A DNA stretch of 64,000 bases, from the NCBI GenBank assembly GCA_965224785.1, contig OZ245062.1, forward strand, positions 3,906,001-3,970,000, given 5' to 3'. The DNA is from JALSNL01 sp036479585. GTDB lineage: Bacteria > Bacteroidota > Ignavibacteria > Ignavibacteriales > Melioribacteraceae. The translations under genes and the position numbers were made by a program. The notes under the pieces are model-generated. The model saw only the letters and a list, made by a program, of their open reading frames with translations. It searched no databases and was not told the DNA's origin. This document shows, one piece after another, positions 19,105 through 27,551 of this stretch. How positions within the stretch are numbered: the stretch's first letter is position 1; the number at the start of each line of letters is the position of its first letter.

Positions 19105-19177
19105 TGCATCCTGCCGGGTTCGAACCGGCGACCTGCTGATTAAGAGTCAGATGCTCTACCAACTGAGCTAAGGATGC
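19105..19177 (-). tRNA. tRNA-Lys (anticodon CTT)
   Basis: The minus strand folds into a full cloverleaf of 73 nt. The acceptor stem is GCATCCT / AGGATGC with discriminator A. The D arm contains AGCTCAGTTGGTAGAGC, the anticodon stem is CTGA/TCAG around loop CTCTTAA, and the T loop is GGTTCGAACC. The anticodon is CTT, reading AAG lysine codons. CCA is not encoded (the sequence continues CGAT) and must be added enzymatically. I see no integrated element using its 3' end as an attachment site. Confidence 0.95.
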
Positions 19178-19300
19178 GATGTAAAAACAATTAAGTTTAT
19201 TTTTTTAACAAATCATTTTAATTGTTTACATTTGGTTTTATTCTAAGAGTAAAAGTTTTAGCATCAGTAGTATTTTTTTGATTAAAAAATTGAGGAAACT

Positions 19301-19744
19301 ATGAGAAGATTTATAAATCCATTTACAACATTAGTGGTGATAAGTGTTGTTACTTTACTTTTTATTTCTTCGTGTAAAGAAGAATCAACTGAGCCTAAAA
19401 TTGAAGTGTCTATTGACCAAGAGTTAGTTGGAACGTGGGAATTGACTAAAATATTAAAGCCAATAGTTACAACACCCGAAGCACAGGGTCTTGCATTAAC
19501 AGCAATATTTAATCAAGATGCAACAATGCAATTTACAACTGTAATTGATGCAGATACCACTACCACTATTAATACTGGAACTTGGAGCGTTGCTGATACT
19601 GTACTTACAATAACTTTTCAAGATGAAGAACCAAAATCATCACCTTATGTTATTAGCAATAGTATTGTTACAATAAGTGAGTATTCAATTGAGTTTAATG
19701 GGACACCATTTTTAGCAACATTGGAATTTACAAAACAGCCATAG
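19301..19744 (+). CDS. Lipoprotein with lipocalin-like domain
   Basis: 147 residues. A lipoprotein signal peptide ends at VTLLFISSC (Cys25). The mature part begins with ELVGTWELTKI and later TGTWSVADTVLTITFQ and ISEYSIEFNGT, which match small lipocalin-like stress or surface lipoproteins widespread in Bacteroidota (the group annotated as lipocalin-like/DUF5004). No ligand can be inferred. A GAGGA Shine-Dalgarno is found upstream of the ATG. It converges with the TonB receptor gene, leaving only 17 bp between the two stops. Confidence 0.75.
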   Translation: MRRFINPFTTLVVISVVTLLFISSCKEESTEPKIEVSIDQELVGTWELTKILKPIVTTPEAQGLALTAIFNQDATMQFTTVIDADTTTTINTGTWSVADTVLTITFQDEEPKSSPYVISNSIVTISEYSIEFNGTPFLATLEFTKQP

Positions 19745-19761
19745 CAGAAAAATAATTTTTA

Positions 19762-21930
19762 CTAAAAAACAAATTCAAAATTAAAAGAAAAATTTCTGAT
19801 GGGTGCGAGGTTACCAATAACTTCTACATAATTGTAGTTTAAAATATTATTGGCATTTAGAAAAACTCTTAGAGGAACATTGTAAGAAAACAAATTTGCT
19901 CCAACTCTTGCATCAAGTACAACTATGGGAACTCTTTTATCTCCATCTGGAACTAAGCCTAAGACCACAAGCTCATCACCAATTCTTTCCACTTCGCTTG
20001 AGTATCTGAAATCAAAACCAAATTCATAAAAACTTTTTGCAAAGTCTATACTTGTAACAACTGAATGTTTGGGTCTGTATTTTAACGGCTTATCTAGTTC
20101 GATATCTAAAGAGTGTAAAAATGTATAGCCAACATTTAGAACAATAGTTTTTGATAAGAACGATGAAGATGCATTAACTTCAAAACCTTGTATTCTTGCA
20201 CTTGTTACATTGTCAAAAAACAATTTTCCATCTTTCGAATCAAAGCCAGGCTCAATTAGGTTTGAGTATTCATTATTGAATATTGCAAAGTCTAAATATA
20301 AATCATCATAGAAATAATGTTTTATTCCAGCTTCAATTGAAAAACTATCTTCCGGTTTTAGGTTAGGATTTGGTTTTACAGTAACTCCACTTGTAGTTGT
20401 TGATGTAAATGATTCTGCAAGTGTAGGCGACCTAAACCCTTTGGCTATTGAGGTTCTAAGAAAAGTTGAATTGCTAACTTTGTAGGTAGCACCAAATTTT
20501 GGAGAGATAGAGCTTTCACTTTTAAGATCTGCCAACTTATTGTAATCGTATCTTATTCCTAAAGATAAATTTAATTCTTCTATAAATTTATAATCAACTT
20601 GAGAATATGCTCCAACTCCGTTTGAAGTTCTGTTGCCAAATATTGTTGAAGTAACTTTGTTAAATTGAATTTCACTCCCGGAAACAATCGTCATTTTTTT
20701 TGATGGAGTATAGTTTATTCTAGCTTCAGTTCTAAAAAGATTACTGTTGGATTTATTATCACTTTCTGATTCATCATCCCAAAAACTTAAATAAAGACTT
20801 GGAATTATTACAAGCGAAAATTCATCATTAATAATATGATTGAAATTCATACCAAGAATAGTTCTATCCGATTTTATCGATTGACCCAAATCTCCATCTG
20901 GTGGTGAGAGTGCATGATTTAAATCTTTCCAATAAATAAATGTACTTCTGTTGCGAGTAAACCCCGTACCAAGAAATGACAAGGTAGTTTTTTCTGAAAA
21001 ATTATATTTAGCTTTTAAGTAAGCAGAGTACCGTATTTGGTCTTCATTTTGTTTGTAGTTAGAATCTTCCAATCGTGAAATGGATGCTGAAACACCTAAC
21101 TTACCAAATGATCTTGAATGAGAAATTGTTTGGCTGTTAAAGTAAAGAGTGTTGTCATTCCATTGCCATTCTTTATGAGAAGGCTTTGAGTAAAAACCTC
21201 CGTGTATTTTCACAAAGGTAATTGGGTTGGATGTAAGTTCTTTGGGAATAATATTTATTACTCCACCAACAGCTGAAGAACCATAAAGCGAACTTGCCGA
21301 ACCTTTAATTATTTCAATTTGACCAATTTCAGAAATTGGAACAAGTTCCCAAACTATTTCGCCAGTATCAGGAGTGTAAATGGGAATGTCATCAAAATTT
21401 ATTAGTACTCGTGTTCCAGCACCTCTGCTATATCCGCTTGAACCTCTAATACTAATTTGGTCAAGAGTAATAGTAACACCGGGAACATATCTAAATGCGT
21501 CATCAATTTTTTGAAAGTTTTTCTTCGATAATATTTTTGAATCTATTACATACGTGCTTGCTGCCACTTCGTTTATTGTTTGCGAATGTTTATTGGCTGT
21601 TACAACTAACTCATTATATTTGTAGCTTGTTGGAAGAAGGCTAATATTAATTTCAGCATTGTTATTGTTTATTTTAATTGATTCAGAAACAATTTTTGAA
21701 AACCCAATCATACTAAAGATTAAGTTGTAAGTTCCATTTTTTACTTCCTCTAATTTATATTCTCCTTTGTAATTTGTTGCTACTCCACGAATTGTTCCTT
21801 CAAGCAAAACATTAGCACCAATTAATGCTTGTCCATTCTCATCCGTAACCGTTCCAAATATTACTCCCGATTGAGCGTTAATAGTTGTTGCCAATAGCAA
21901 AATAAAAAGTAGAAGTGATTTCTTTTTCAT
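19762..21930 (-). CDS. TonB-dependent outer-membrane receptor
   Basis: 722 residues. Signal peptide at 1-19, then a carboxypeptidase-regulatory-like domain at about 22-108 (GVIFGTVTDENGQALIGANV). The plug domain at about 115-225 includes RYVPGVTITLDQISIRGSSGYS and SSLYGSSAVGGVINIIP. The 22-stranded barrel runs to a C-terminal aromatic strand (FSFNFEFVF). A short TonB-box-like NELVVTAN is near 106. The substrate is unknown; the length and the absence of a SusD partner favour a siderophore, cofactor or metal receptor over a glycan receptor. Its ATG overlaps the stop of the upstream lipoprotein gene by 4 bp (ATGA), so the pair is translationally coupled. Confidence 0.92.
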   Translation of the reverse strand: MKKKSLLLFILLLATTINAQSGVIFGTVTDENGQALIGANVLLEGTIRGVATNYKGEYKLEEVKNGTYNLIFSMIGFSKIVSESIKINNNNAEINISLLPTSYKYNELVVTANKHSQTINEVAASTYVIDSKILSKKNFQKIDDAFRYVPGVTITLDQISIRGSSGYSRGAGTRVLINFDDIPIYTPDTGEIVWELVPISEIGQIEIIKGSASSLYGSSAVGGVINIIPKELTSNPITFVKIHGGFYSKPSHKEWQWNDNTLYFNSQTISHSRSFGKLGVSASISRLEDSNYKQNEDQIRYSAYLKAKYNFSEKTTLSFLGTGFTRNRSTFIYWKDLNHALSPPDGDLGQSIKSDRTILGMNFNHIINDEFSLVIIPSLYLSFWDDESESDNKSNSNLFRTEARINYTPSKKMTIVSGSEIQFNKVTSTIFGNRTSNGVGAYSQVDYKFIEELNLSLGIRYDYNKLADLKSESSISPKFGATYKVSNSTFLRTSIAKGFRSPTLAESFTSTTTSGVTVKPNPNLKPEDSFSIEAGIKHYFYDDLYLDFAIFNNEYSNLIEPGFDSKDGKLFFDNVTSARIQGFEVNASSSFLSKTIVLNVGYTFLHSLDIELDKPLKYRPKHSVVTSIDFAKSFYEFGFDFRYSSEVERIGDELVVLGLVPDGDKRVPIVVLDARVGANLFSYNVPLRVFLNANNILNYNYVEVIGNLAPIRNFSFNFEFVF

Positions 21931-22490
21931 TTTTGCTCATTGTTTTTATTTGAAAAATTAACCGTTGAAATAGTTTTAGCATTTGTACTATCTGCTCCGG
22001 GAGGTTGTTGTGGTGGATTGTTAAAATCACAAACTATATTTATGTCTTCAACAAATGTTGCTTCGGGAACTATTAGAACACCAGGGTTGGTGGAATCGTT
22101 CTTGCTGTAATAAAGCCCAACAATTTCCCAGTCTTCTCTATTGAGTGATAATTCTTTTGATTTAGATTGGGCAACAGCTAAGTAAGCATACTCTCCAGAC
22201 TTTACATTTGCTAAAAGAGAAGTTCCGTTTGTATTGTATTCATAAATGTTTGTTTCCGTGTCAATAGAATCACTTACATATTTTAAATTAAAGGCATTAA
22301 AATCTAACTTAGAAAGAAGAGGGTTTTGGAATAACACAATGTGAGTACGAGTTACTTCTTTGTCCCAGTTTCCAAGAAAGGTAATTGTTCCTCCAAAGCC
22401 AGGGTTTATGCTTGCCAACTCTGGCGACAAACCTTTATCGCAAGAAATAAAAGTAAAGAGCAAAACGAAAAATAAAATTCTTTTAATCAT
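21927..22490 (-). CDS. Lipoprotein co-expressed with the TonB-dependent receptor
   Basis: 187 residues with a lipoprotein signal (MIKRILFFVLLFTFISC, Cys17). The mature part is predicted beta-rich (GGTITFLGNWDKEVTRTHIVLF; GEYAYLAVAQSK; EATFVEDINIVCDFN), ending in a proline/asparagine-rich tail. I do not recognise a named family; the INPGFGGTITFLGNW start resembles lipoproteins seen next to Ignavibacteria TonB receptors. The 4-bp overlap with the receptor gene argues that it is a surface or periplasmic partner in the same uptake step. Confidence 0.7.
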   Translation of the reverse strand: MIKRILFFVLLFTFISCDKGLSPELASINPGFGGTITFLGNWDKEVTRTHIVLFQNPLLSKLDFNAFNLKYVSDSIDTETNIYEYNTNGTSLLANVKSGEYAYLAVAQSKSKELSLNREDWEIVGLYYSKNDSTNPGVLIVPEATFVEDINIVCDFNNPPQQPPGADSTNAKTISTVNFSNKNNEQK

Positions 22491-22623
22491 TGTAACATCA
22501 AAATAATAAGGGAGTAAATAAGAAACAAGAAAAGTTGAATGACATTTATTAAAATAAGGTATATAAATAAATTATTCCACCTAGAAGAAAATAAACAAAA
22601 AACATAATTGAAACTTTATTACT

Positions 22624-22923
22624 TTAACCATAAAACATTATTTGATATACTGCTCTCAAAAACCAAAAAATACTTATTAACAACAAAAGGGTTTTGCCAA
22701 GCGAAGTTGTTAGAAGCTCGTATGAATGGAAAAATGAAACGTATGCAAAAATTACGAATATAAAAGTGAGAGATAAATTTAAAACTTGCATTATTGCTCT
22801 GTTAATAAAAGTAATTCTTTTAAGGTCTTTCTTCCAGTTAAATATTTTCCAAAAAGATAAGTGGAAAAGAATTAAGGTAATATTATAAACACCACCAACA
22901 ACCAGAAATGCTTCATTGCTCAT
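22624..22923 (-). CDS. Small integral membrane protein
   Basis: 99 residues with three or four hydrophobic helices (about 5-24, 42-66 and 73-97) and little loop. I recognise no named family with certainty. Its start overlaps the stop of the thioesterase gene by 4 bp, so the two are translated together. Because the pair is controlled by a TetR site, the small protein may act in the same lipid or stress response. No transporter motif is visible. Confidence 0.68.
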   Translation of the reverse strand: MSNEAFLVVGGVYNITLILFHLSFWKIFNWKKDLKRITFINRAIMQVLNLSLTFIFVIFAYVSFFHSYELLTTSLGKTLLLLISIFWFLRAVYQIMFYG

Positions 22924-23405
22924 TTACTTGTTCCCAAAATATTTTTTATCCTCTCTTCTATTTTTTTACTCTCAATTGGAGATACAACCCTTTCAAAAAG
23001 ATTTAATAAATCGTCAGAATGTTTTTTAATTTTCAGGGTCTTAAAATCTATGAAAAACATATCCATCCAAAGCAACGCTTTAAGTTTTTGTGCTTTCTCA
23101 TCAAACATAACCATTTCAATTTTTAACTTTAGGTTAGAGTATTCTATAAGTTGAGTTCTAATTAGTACTTTTTCAAAAGCAGTTGCAGGATACTTATATA
23201 TTATTTCATTTTTAGAAACAACCCATGATGAATTATGTTCTTTCGAAAATTGATACATATTGAAGTCGTAATGTTCAAGCAAGTGGTCTTCTCTTGCATT
23301 GATTAAATAATCCAAATACTTGCTGTTGTTTAAGTGTCCGTAAGGATCACAGTCCTGAAATCTTATGGTTGTTATACTTTCCGGTTGCTCTTTTAATTTT
23401 TTCAC
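22920..23405 (-). CDS. Hotdog-fold acyl-CoA thioesterase (4HBT family)
   Basis: 161 residues, GTG start with GGAAGAA Shine-Dalgarno. The motif TTIRFQDCDPYGHLNNSKYL (residues 12-31) is the classical 4-hydroxybenzoyl-CoA thioesterase active-site region, with the catalytic aspartate in DCDPYGH and the long hotdog helix after it. It should hydrolyse acyl-CoA or acyl-ACP thioesters. The C-terminal 40 residues are charged. It is followed by a coupled small membrane protein and preceded by a TetR regulator, with a TetR-type palindrome between (23432-23441). Confidence 0.85.
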   Translation of the reverse strand: MKKLKEQPESITTIRFQDCDPYGHLNNSKYLDYLINAREDHLLEHYDFNMYQFSKEHNSSWVVSKNEIIYKYPATAFEKVLIRTQLIEYSNLKLKIEMVMFDEKAQKLKALLWMDMFFIDFKTLKIKKHSDDLLNLFERVVSPIESKKIEERIKNILGTSK

Positions 23406-23431
23406 TTAGTTCTTCCGTTTAATTATATAAT

Positions 23432-23441
23432 AGACCAGTCT
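23432..23441 (-). promoter_or_regulatory. TetR-type operator before the thioesterase operon
   Basis: AGACCAGTCT is an inverted repeat (AGAC/GTCT) located 27 bp upstream of the GTG of the thioesterase gene. On the minus strand it sits between TTGCAT and TATTAT, separated by 18 bp, a plausible -35/-10 pair. The same AGACC-x-GTC core recurs in front of the tetR gene (24051-24063), which supports a shared regulator. Confidence 0.6.
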
Positions 23442-23461
23442 GTTTATATGATGCAAAAAAA

Positions 23462-24013
23462 TTATTTTTTCAACATATGTTTTGTATGCAAAATAATGCT
23501 TGTTAAGTATTTAACATCTCTATGTGTTTTTGCCAAAAGGAAACCACCTTCAAGAAGCGTAAAAAACATTCCTGCCTTTTCTGCAGCTTTTGGTTCTTTT
23601 AGAGTTCGTAAAAGTGCAGCTAATCTATTTTCCATCTGCACAAACATATCGCTACACACTATTCTAATTTCTTCGTTGCTTGATGCAACCTCTAAGGCAA
23701 CAGTAGAAAGAGGACAGCCTTTTTTATAATTTGAATTAACAAGTTCGTTTGCTAAACAATTAGTTATGGATAGGAAAATTCCATTGGCAGAACGCTTACC
23801 GAATGTTGCTTTCTTGTATCGTTCTAACTCTAAGTCTTTTGCATATTTTAAAGCTTCGGTAATTAAGGAGTCTTTCCCTTTAGGAAAGTGGTGATAAAGC
23901 GAGCCTTTAGGTACACCAGAGATTTGTAAAATCTCAGTAATACCAGTTCCATAATACCCTTTGGTTTGGATAAGGTCAGAAGTGGTTTTAATTAGTTTTT
24001 CTTTAGTAGTCAT
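23462..24013 (-). CDS. TetR/AcrR-family transcriptional repressor
   Basis: 183 residues from the ATG at 24013. The N-terminal helix-turn-helix has TKGYYGTGITEILQ followed by SGVPKGSLYHHFPKGKDSL, the classic TetR signature in its LmrA/YxaF form. The C-terminal ligand domain includes GCPLSTVALEVASSNEEIR, typical of TetR_C_11-like members. An upstream in-frame TTG at 24037 falls inside the -10 box of the promoter, so the ATG at 24013 is preferred. It probably represses itself and the downstream thioesterase/membrane-protein pair through the two AGACC-x-GTC sites, responding to a hydrophobic or acyl ligand. Confidence 0.87.
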   Translation of the reverse strand: MTTKEKLIKTTSDLIQTKGYYGTGITEILQISGVPKGSLYHHFPKGKDSLITEALKYAKDLELERYKKATFGKRSANGIFLSITNCLANELVNSNYKKGCPLSTVALEVASSNEEIRIVCSDMFVQMENRLAALLRTLKEPKAAEKAGMFFTLLEGGFLLAKTHRDVKYLTSIILHTKHMLKK

Positions 24014-24036
24014 TTTTATATAAGAATTGTTCCCCA

Positions 24037-24065
24037 AAGATAAAACAAATAGACCGGTCGGTCAA
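24037..24065 (-). promoter_or_regulatory. Promoter of tetR with overlapping operator
   Basis: On the minus strand TTGACC (24065-24060) and TATCTT (24042-24037) are separated by 17 bp, a good sigma-70-like promoter. The palindromic GACCGGTCGGTC at 24052-24063 overlaps the -35 box and adjoins the spacer. That layout fits autorepression. Confidence 0.7.
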
Positions 24066-24096
24066 GTTTATAATTTCTGCACAAAACTTTGCTAAA

Positions 24097-24735
24097 TTAC
24101 TTTAATCTATCCTTAAAAACCTTCTTAAGTTTTTCTAACTTGGGAGTTATTACAAAACTACAATAAGGTTCTCTTTTGTTTAACTCATAATAATCTTGGT
24201 GATAGTTTTCTGCTTTATAGAAAACATCAAACTTTGCAATTTCTGTTACAATAGGGTTTGCAAAAACTTTTTCTAACTCTAAACTATTTTTGTATTTCTC
24301 AGCTAATTTTTTTTGTTCATCATTATGATAAAAAACTACTGAACGATATTGAGTTCCAACATCAGCCCCTTGTTTGTTGAGCGTTGTTGGATCATGTGTC
24401 TTCCAAAAGATTTCTAACAACTCGCTATATGAAACTTCATCTTCATTATAAGTTATTTGAATTACTTCGGCATGTCCAGTTTCGCCTGTAGAAATTTGTT
24501 TGTAAGTTGGGCTTTCTACTGCTCCACCCGAATAACCAGAAATAGCTGAACTAACACCCTTTATATTTTGAAAAATTGCTTCGGTACACCAAAAACATCC
24601 TGAACCGAAAGTAGCTAATTTTTTATCTTCCATTTTATTCTCTTTGGCAAAGTGTGAAGTAGAATTTAATAACAGTCCGAAGAATAAAATAATTATAATA
24701 AACATTCCAGAAAAATAGTTTCTTATCTTTAACAT
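24097..24735 (-). CDS. msrA: Peptide methionine sulfoxide reductase A, membrane-anchored or exported
   Basis: 212 residues. After an N-terminal hydrophobic segment (about 10-24) the MsrA domain opens with ATFGSGCFWCTEAIF; Cys47 in GCFWC is the catalytic residue. GYSGGAVESPTY, TGHAEVIQITY, HDPTTLNKQGADVGTQYRS and AENYHQDYYELN are all standard MsrA blocks. The enzyme reduces the S-epimer of methionine sulfoxide in proteins, and the leader implies it works in the periplasm. There is no obvious lipobox cysteine. An internal Met at 35 could give a cytosolic form. It is transcribed divergently from zwf. Confidence 0.93.
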   Translation of the reverse strand: MLKIRNYFSGMFIIIILFFGLLLNSTSHFAKENKMEDKKLATFGSGCFWCTEAIFQNIKGVSSAISGYSGGAVESPTYKQISTGETGHAEVIQITYNEDEVSYSELLEIFWKTHDPTTLNKQGADVGTQYRSVVFYHNDEQKKLAEKYKNSLELEKVFANPIVTEIAKFDVFYKAENYHQDYYELNKREPYCSFVITPKLEKLKKVFKDRLK

Positions 24736-24959
24736 TGCAACTCCCTTATATTAGACTAATTATCTTTTTACAGAACTAACTAAAAATAGTTTCAAAAAAT
24801 TGAAAACAAATAACTTAAAAAATATGGCAAACTGATATTATTGTATATTAAACAATATAACTTTTTCTTTATTATAGATGTCATAAAAAAGACAAACTAA
24901 AAACTTATTTATAGATAACTTTTGTTATTATTTTAAAAATGAAATATTAATGGATAAGA

Positions 24960-26480
24960 ATGGAAAATATTAAAGATCAGATATTTATAATATTTGGAGC
25001 TTCTGGCGATCTTACAAAACGAAAATTAATTCCGGCAATTTTTAATTTGTATGTGTTAAAACAATTACCTAAAAAATTTGTAATTATTGGTACTGCCAGA
25101 ACTGTAATGACAGATAAAGAATTTCGAGATAAAATGATTCAAGGAATAAAAGACTATGGTAAATTTAATGATGAGGACGAACTTATAAAATTTTCAAAAT
25201 TATTATTTTATAAGGCAACTGATACAAAGCCTGAATCAAAACTTTTAGAACTTACTGAAAAAATTAAATCTGTTCAAGAAAAAATGGGCAGAATTAATAA
25301 TATGATTTTTTATCTTTCAACTCCGCCAATGCTTTATTCTATAATTCCAAAACTACTAGCAAGCCAAGGTTACAATAATGAAAGTGACGGATGGAAAAAA
25401 GTAATAATTGAAAAACCTTTTGGTTACGATCTTGAATCGGCAGAAGCCCTTAACAAAGGGTTAATGGAAGATTGGAAAGAGGAACAGATTTATAGAATAG
25501 ATCATTATCTTGGGAAAGAAACAGTTCAGAATATTTTAGTTACTCGATTTTCAAATGGAATTTTTGAGCCACTTTGGAATAGAAATTATGTTCATCATAT
25601 AGAAATAACTTCTGCTGAAGATATTGGTGTTGAAGACCGAGGAGGATATTACGATTCTTCTGGAGCATTAAGGGATATGATTCAAAATCACTTTCTACAA
25701 TTGCTCGGACTAATTACTATGGAGCCACCAGCTTCACTAAAAGCAAATTCAATCCGTGGTGAAATTAACAAAGTGCTACAAGCAATTAGACCAATTAAGG
25801 AAGATGAAGTTTCTAAGTTTGCAATTCGTGGTCAGTATCTTTCTTCAGAAATTAGAGGTAAAAAAGCAAAGGGTTATAGAGAAGAAGAAGGAGTTCCTAA
25901 AGATTCTAAAACAGAAACCTTTGCTGCTATTAAATTTTACATTGATAACTGGAGATGGGGTGGAGTTCCTTTTTACATTAGATCTGGAAAACGCATGCCC
26001 ACAAGAGTTGCTGAAGCTGTAATTCATTTTAAGCCAACACCTCATCACTTATTTACTAACCAAAATGTTAGTGATTCATATAATCAATTAATAATTAGAA
26101 TTCAGCCAGACGAAGGAATACTAATAAAATTTGGAATGAAAACTCCAGGTTCTGGTTTTAACGTTCAAAATGTAAATATGGATTTTCACTATTCCGATTT
26201 GTCAAATCAAGAAGTTCAACCAGCTTATCAAAGATTAATTCATGACAGTATGTTAGGAGACAAAACTTTGTTTGCTCAAGCTTCTGAAGTAATGGCAGCT
26301 TGGAAATTTCTAACACCTATTTTGAATAGTTGGAAAAACAATGATAGCATTCCAGTTTATGGTTATCCGGCTGGGACTTGGGGACCAGAACAAGCAGATG
26401 ATCTTATTGAAGATGAAAATTTGACTTGGCGTTACCCTTGTAAAAATTTAGCAGACGATGGGATTTATTGTGAGTTATAG
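24960..26480 (+). CDS. zwf: Glucose-6-phosphate 1-dehydrogenase
   Basis: 506 residues, full length. The Rossmann motif IFGASGDLTKRKL is at 11-23, EKPFG near 150, and the substrate signature RIDHYLGKE at 179-187 contains the active-site His region. It converts glucose-6-phosphate to 6-phosphogluconolactone with NADP, the entry to the oxidative pentose-phosphate pathway. The next gene, 165 bp on, encodes the lactonase that acts on its product. A long AT-rich leader separates it from the divergent msrA. Confidence 0.97.
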   Translation: MENIKDQIFIIFGASGDLTKRKLIPAIFNLYVLKQLPKKFVIIGTARTVMTDKEFRDKMIQGIKDYGKFNDEDELIKFSKLLFYKATDTKPESKLLELTEKIKSVQEKMGRINNMIFYLSTPPMLYSIIPKLLASQGYNNESDGWKKVIIEKPFGYDLESAEALNKGLMEDWKEEQIYRIDHYLGKETVQNILVTRFSNGIFEPLWNRNYVHHIEITSAEDIGVEDRGGYYDSSGALRDMIQNHFLQLLGLITMEPPASLKANSIRGEINKVLQAIRPIKEDEVSKFAIRGQYLSSEIRGKKAKGYREEEGVPKDSKTETFAAIKFYIDNWRWGGVPFYIRSGKRMPTRVAEAVIHFKPTPHHLFTNQNVSDSYNQLIIRIQPDEGILIKFGMKTPGSGFNVQNVNMDFHYSDLSNQEVQPAYQRLIHDSMLGDKTLFAQASEVMAAWKFLTPILNSWKNNDSIPVYGYPAGTWGPEQADDLIEDENLTWRYPCKNLADDGIYCEL

Positions 26481-26645
26481 AAGGCTTTGCATAATTTAAA
26501 GTGGCATTAATATTTCTTTGCAAAAACATTAATTATTGTGAAAAATATAATTTCCGTATTTGCTTCGCCCTCTTTGTTTAACAATAAATTAAAATTCTAT
26601 TATTATAATTTGCAAAAAGATTAGGTTATTGAAAGGATTCTTATA

Positions 26646-27380
26646 ATGAAGAATAGAAAGATTAAAATATTTTCAAATCAAGAAAAGTTAGCAAAATATT
26701 TTTCAGAAATTTTGATAAAAAAGATTAGCAAGAATACATCTAATTACAACTTATCAATTGCTCTTGCCGGAGGCTCAACTCCTAAAAAAATATTTAAGTA
26801 TATGGCTGATAATTATAGCGGCAAAATAAACTGGGAAAAGACCAATTTCTTTTTTGGCGATGAAAGATGTGTTCCACCAAATGATGCCGAAAGTAATTTT
26901 AAAATGGTTGATGATATTCTTTTCAGTCCTTTGCAAATTCCTACAAATAATATTTTCCGAGTTAAAGGTGAAAACGATCCTGCCAATGAAGCAAAAAATT
27001 ATAGTAACGTAATTAAAAAAAATGTTAGACTAAAAAAAGAAGTTCCACGTTTTGATATTGTAATGTTAGGAATTGGAGAAGACGGACACACAGCTTCTAT
27101 TTTTCCAAACCAAATAGAATTGTTTCATTCTAAAAATATTTGCGAAGTTGCAACTCATCCAGAGAGTGGTCAAAAAAGAATAAGTTTAACTGGAACTGTT
27201 ATTAGCAATGCAAAGCTAATTGTTTTTATTGCAACAGGTAAAAATAAATCGAAGATAGTTTCTGAATTACTTAATGAAAATAAAGACAAGTCTAACAACT
27301 ACCCAGCATCTTTGGTAAGTTCTAAAAAAGGAAAGCTAGTTTGGTTGCTTGATACTGAATCAGCATCGTTATTATACTAA
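26646..27380 (+). CDS. pgl: 6-phosphogluconolactonase
   Basis: 244 residues. It contains SIALAGGSTPKKIFKYMA near 40, INWEKTNFFFGDERCVPP near 64, and IVMLGIGEDGHTASIFPN near 139, the three hallmark blocks of the DevB/NagB-like lactonase family. It hydrolyses 6-phosphogluconolactone made by Zwf. A GAAAGGA Shine-Dalgarno precedes the ATG. It probably shares a transcript with zwf. Confidence 0.95.
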   Translation: MKNRKIKIFSNQEKLAKYFSEILIKKISKNTSNYNLSIALAGGSTPKKIFKYMADNYSGKINWEKTNFFFGDERCVPPNDAESNFKMVDDILFSPLQIPTNNIFRVKGENDPANEAKNYSNVIKKNVRLKKEVPRFDIVMLGIGEDGHTASIFPNQIELFHSKNICEVATHPESGQKRISLTGTVISNAKLIVFIATGKNKSKIVSELLNENKDKSNNYPASLVSSKKGKLVWLLDTESASLLY

Positions 27381-27410
27381 ACACGATTCGGTATTCGGAA
27401 TTTAGTAAAT

Positions 27411-27501
27411 GTCATTTCGAAATGAATGTTTTTTGTGATTGAGAAATCTCATAATTTAATAGTGTTTGAGATCTCTCCACAAAAGACGTGTTCGAGATGA
27501 C
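27411..27501. repeat. Inverted-repeat intergenic element
   Basis: The segment opens with GTCATTTCGA (27411-27420) and closes with TCGAGATGAC (27492-27501), complementary at 9 of 10 positions. Inside are further palindromic pieces (GAGAAATCTC and GAGATCTC). The size of 91 bp and terminal inverted repeats fit a dispersed non-coding repeat or small MITE-like element. Because it sits between convergent pgl and the esterase gene, it could also end both transcripts. Confidence 0.55.
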
Positions 27502-27551
27502 AACTTTAGAATCCGAAAACCAAATCAGTTTTAGTATAAACAAAGTCGGTT

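Noticed and set aside
19105..19177. tRNA-Lys 3' end as an attachment site for the T6SS region
   Set aside because: No second copy of the tRNA 3' end and no integrase were found in the window.
24013..24037. TTG at 24037 as the start of the TetR gene
   Set aside because: The TTG coincides with the -10 box (TATCTT) of the promoter. The ATG at 24013 gives the usual TetR N-terminus.
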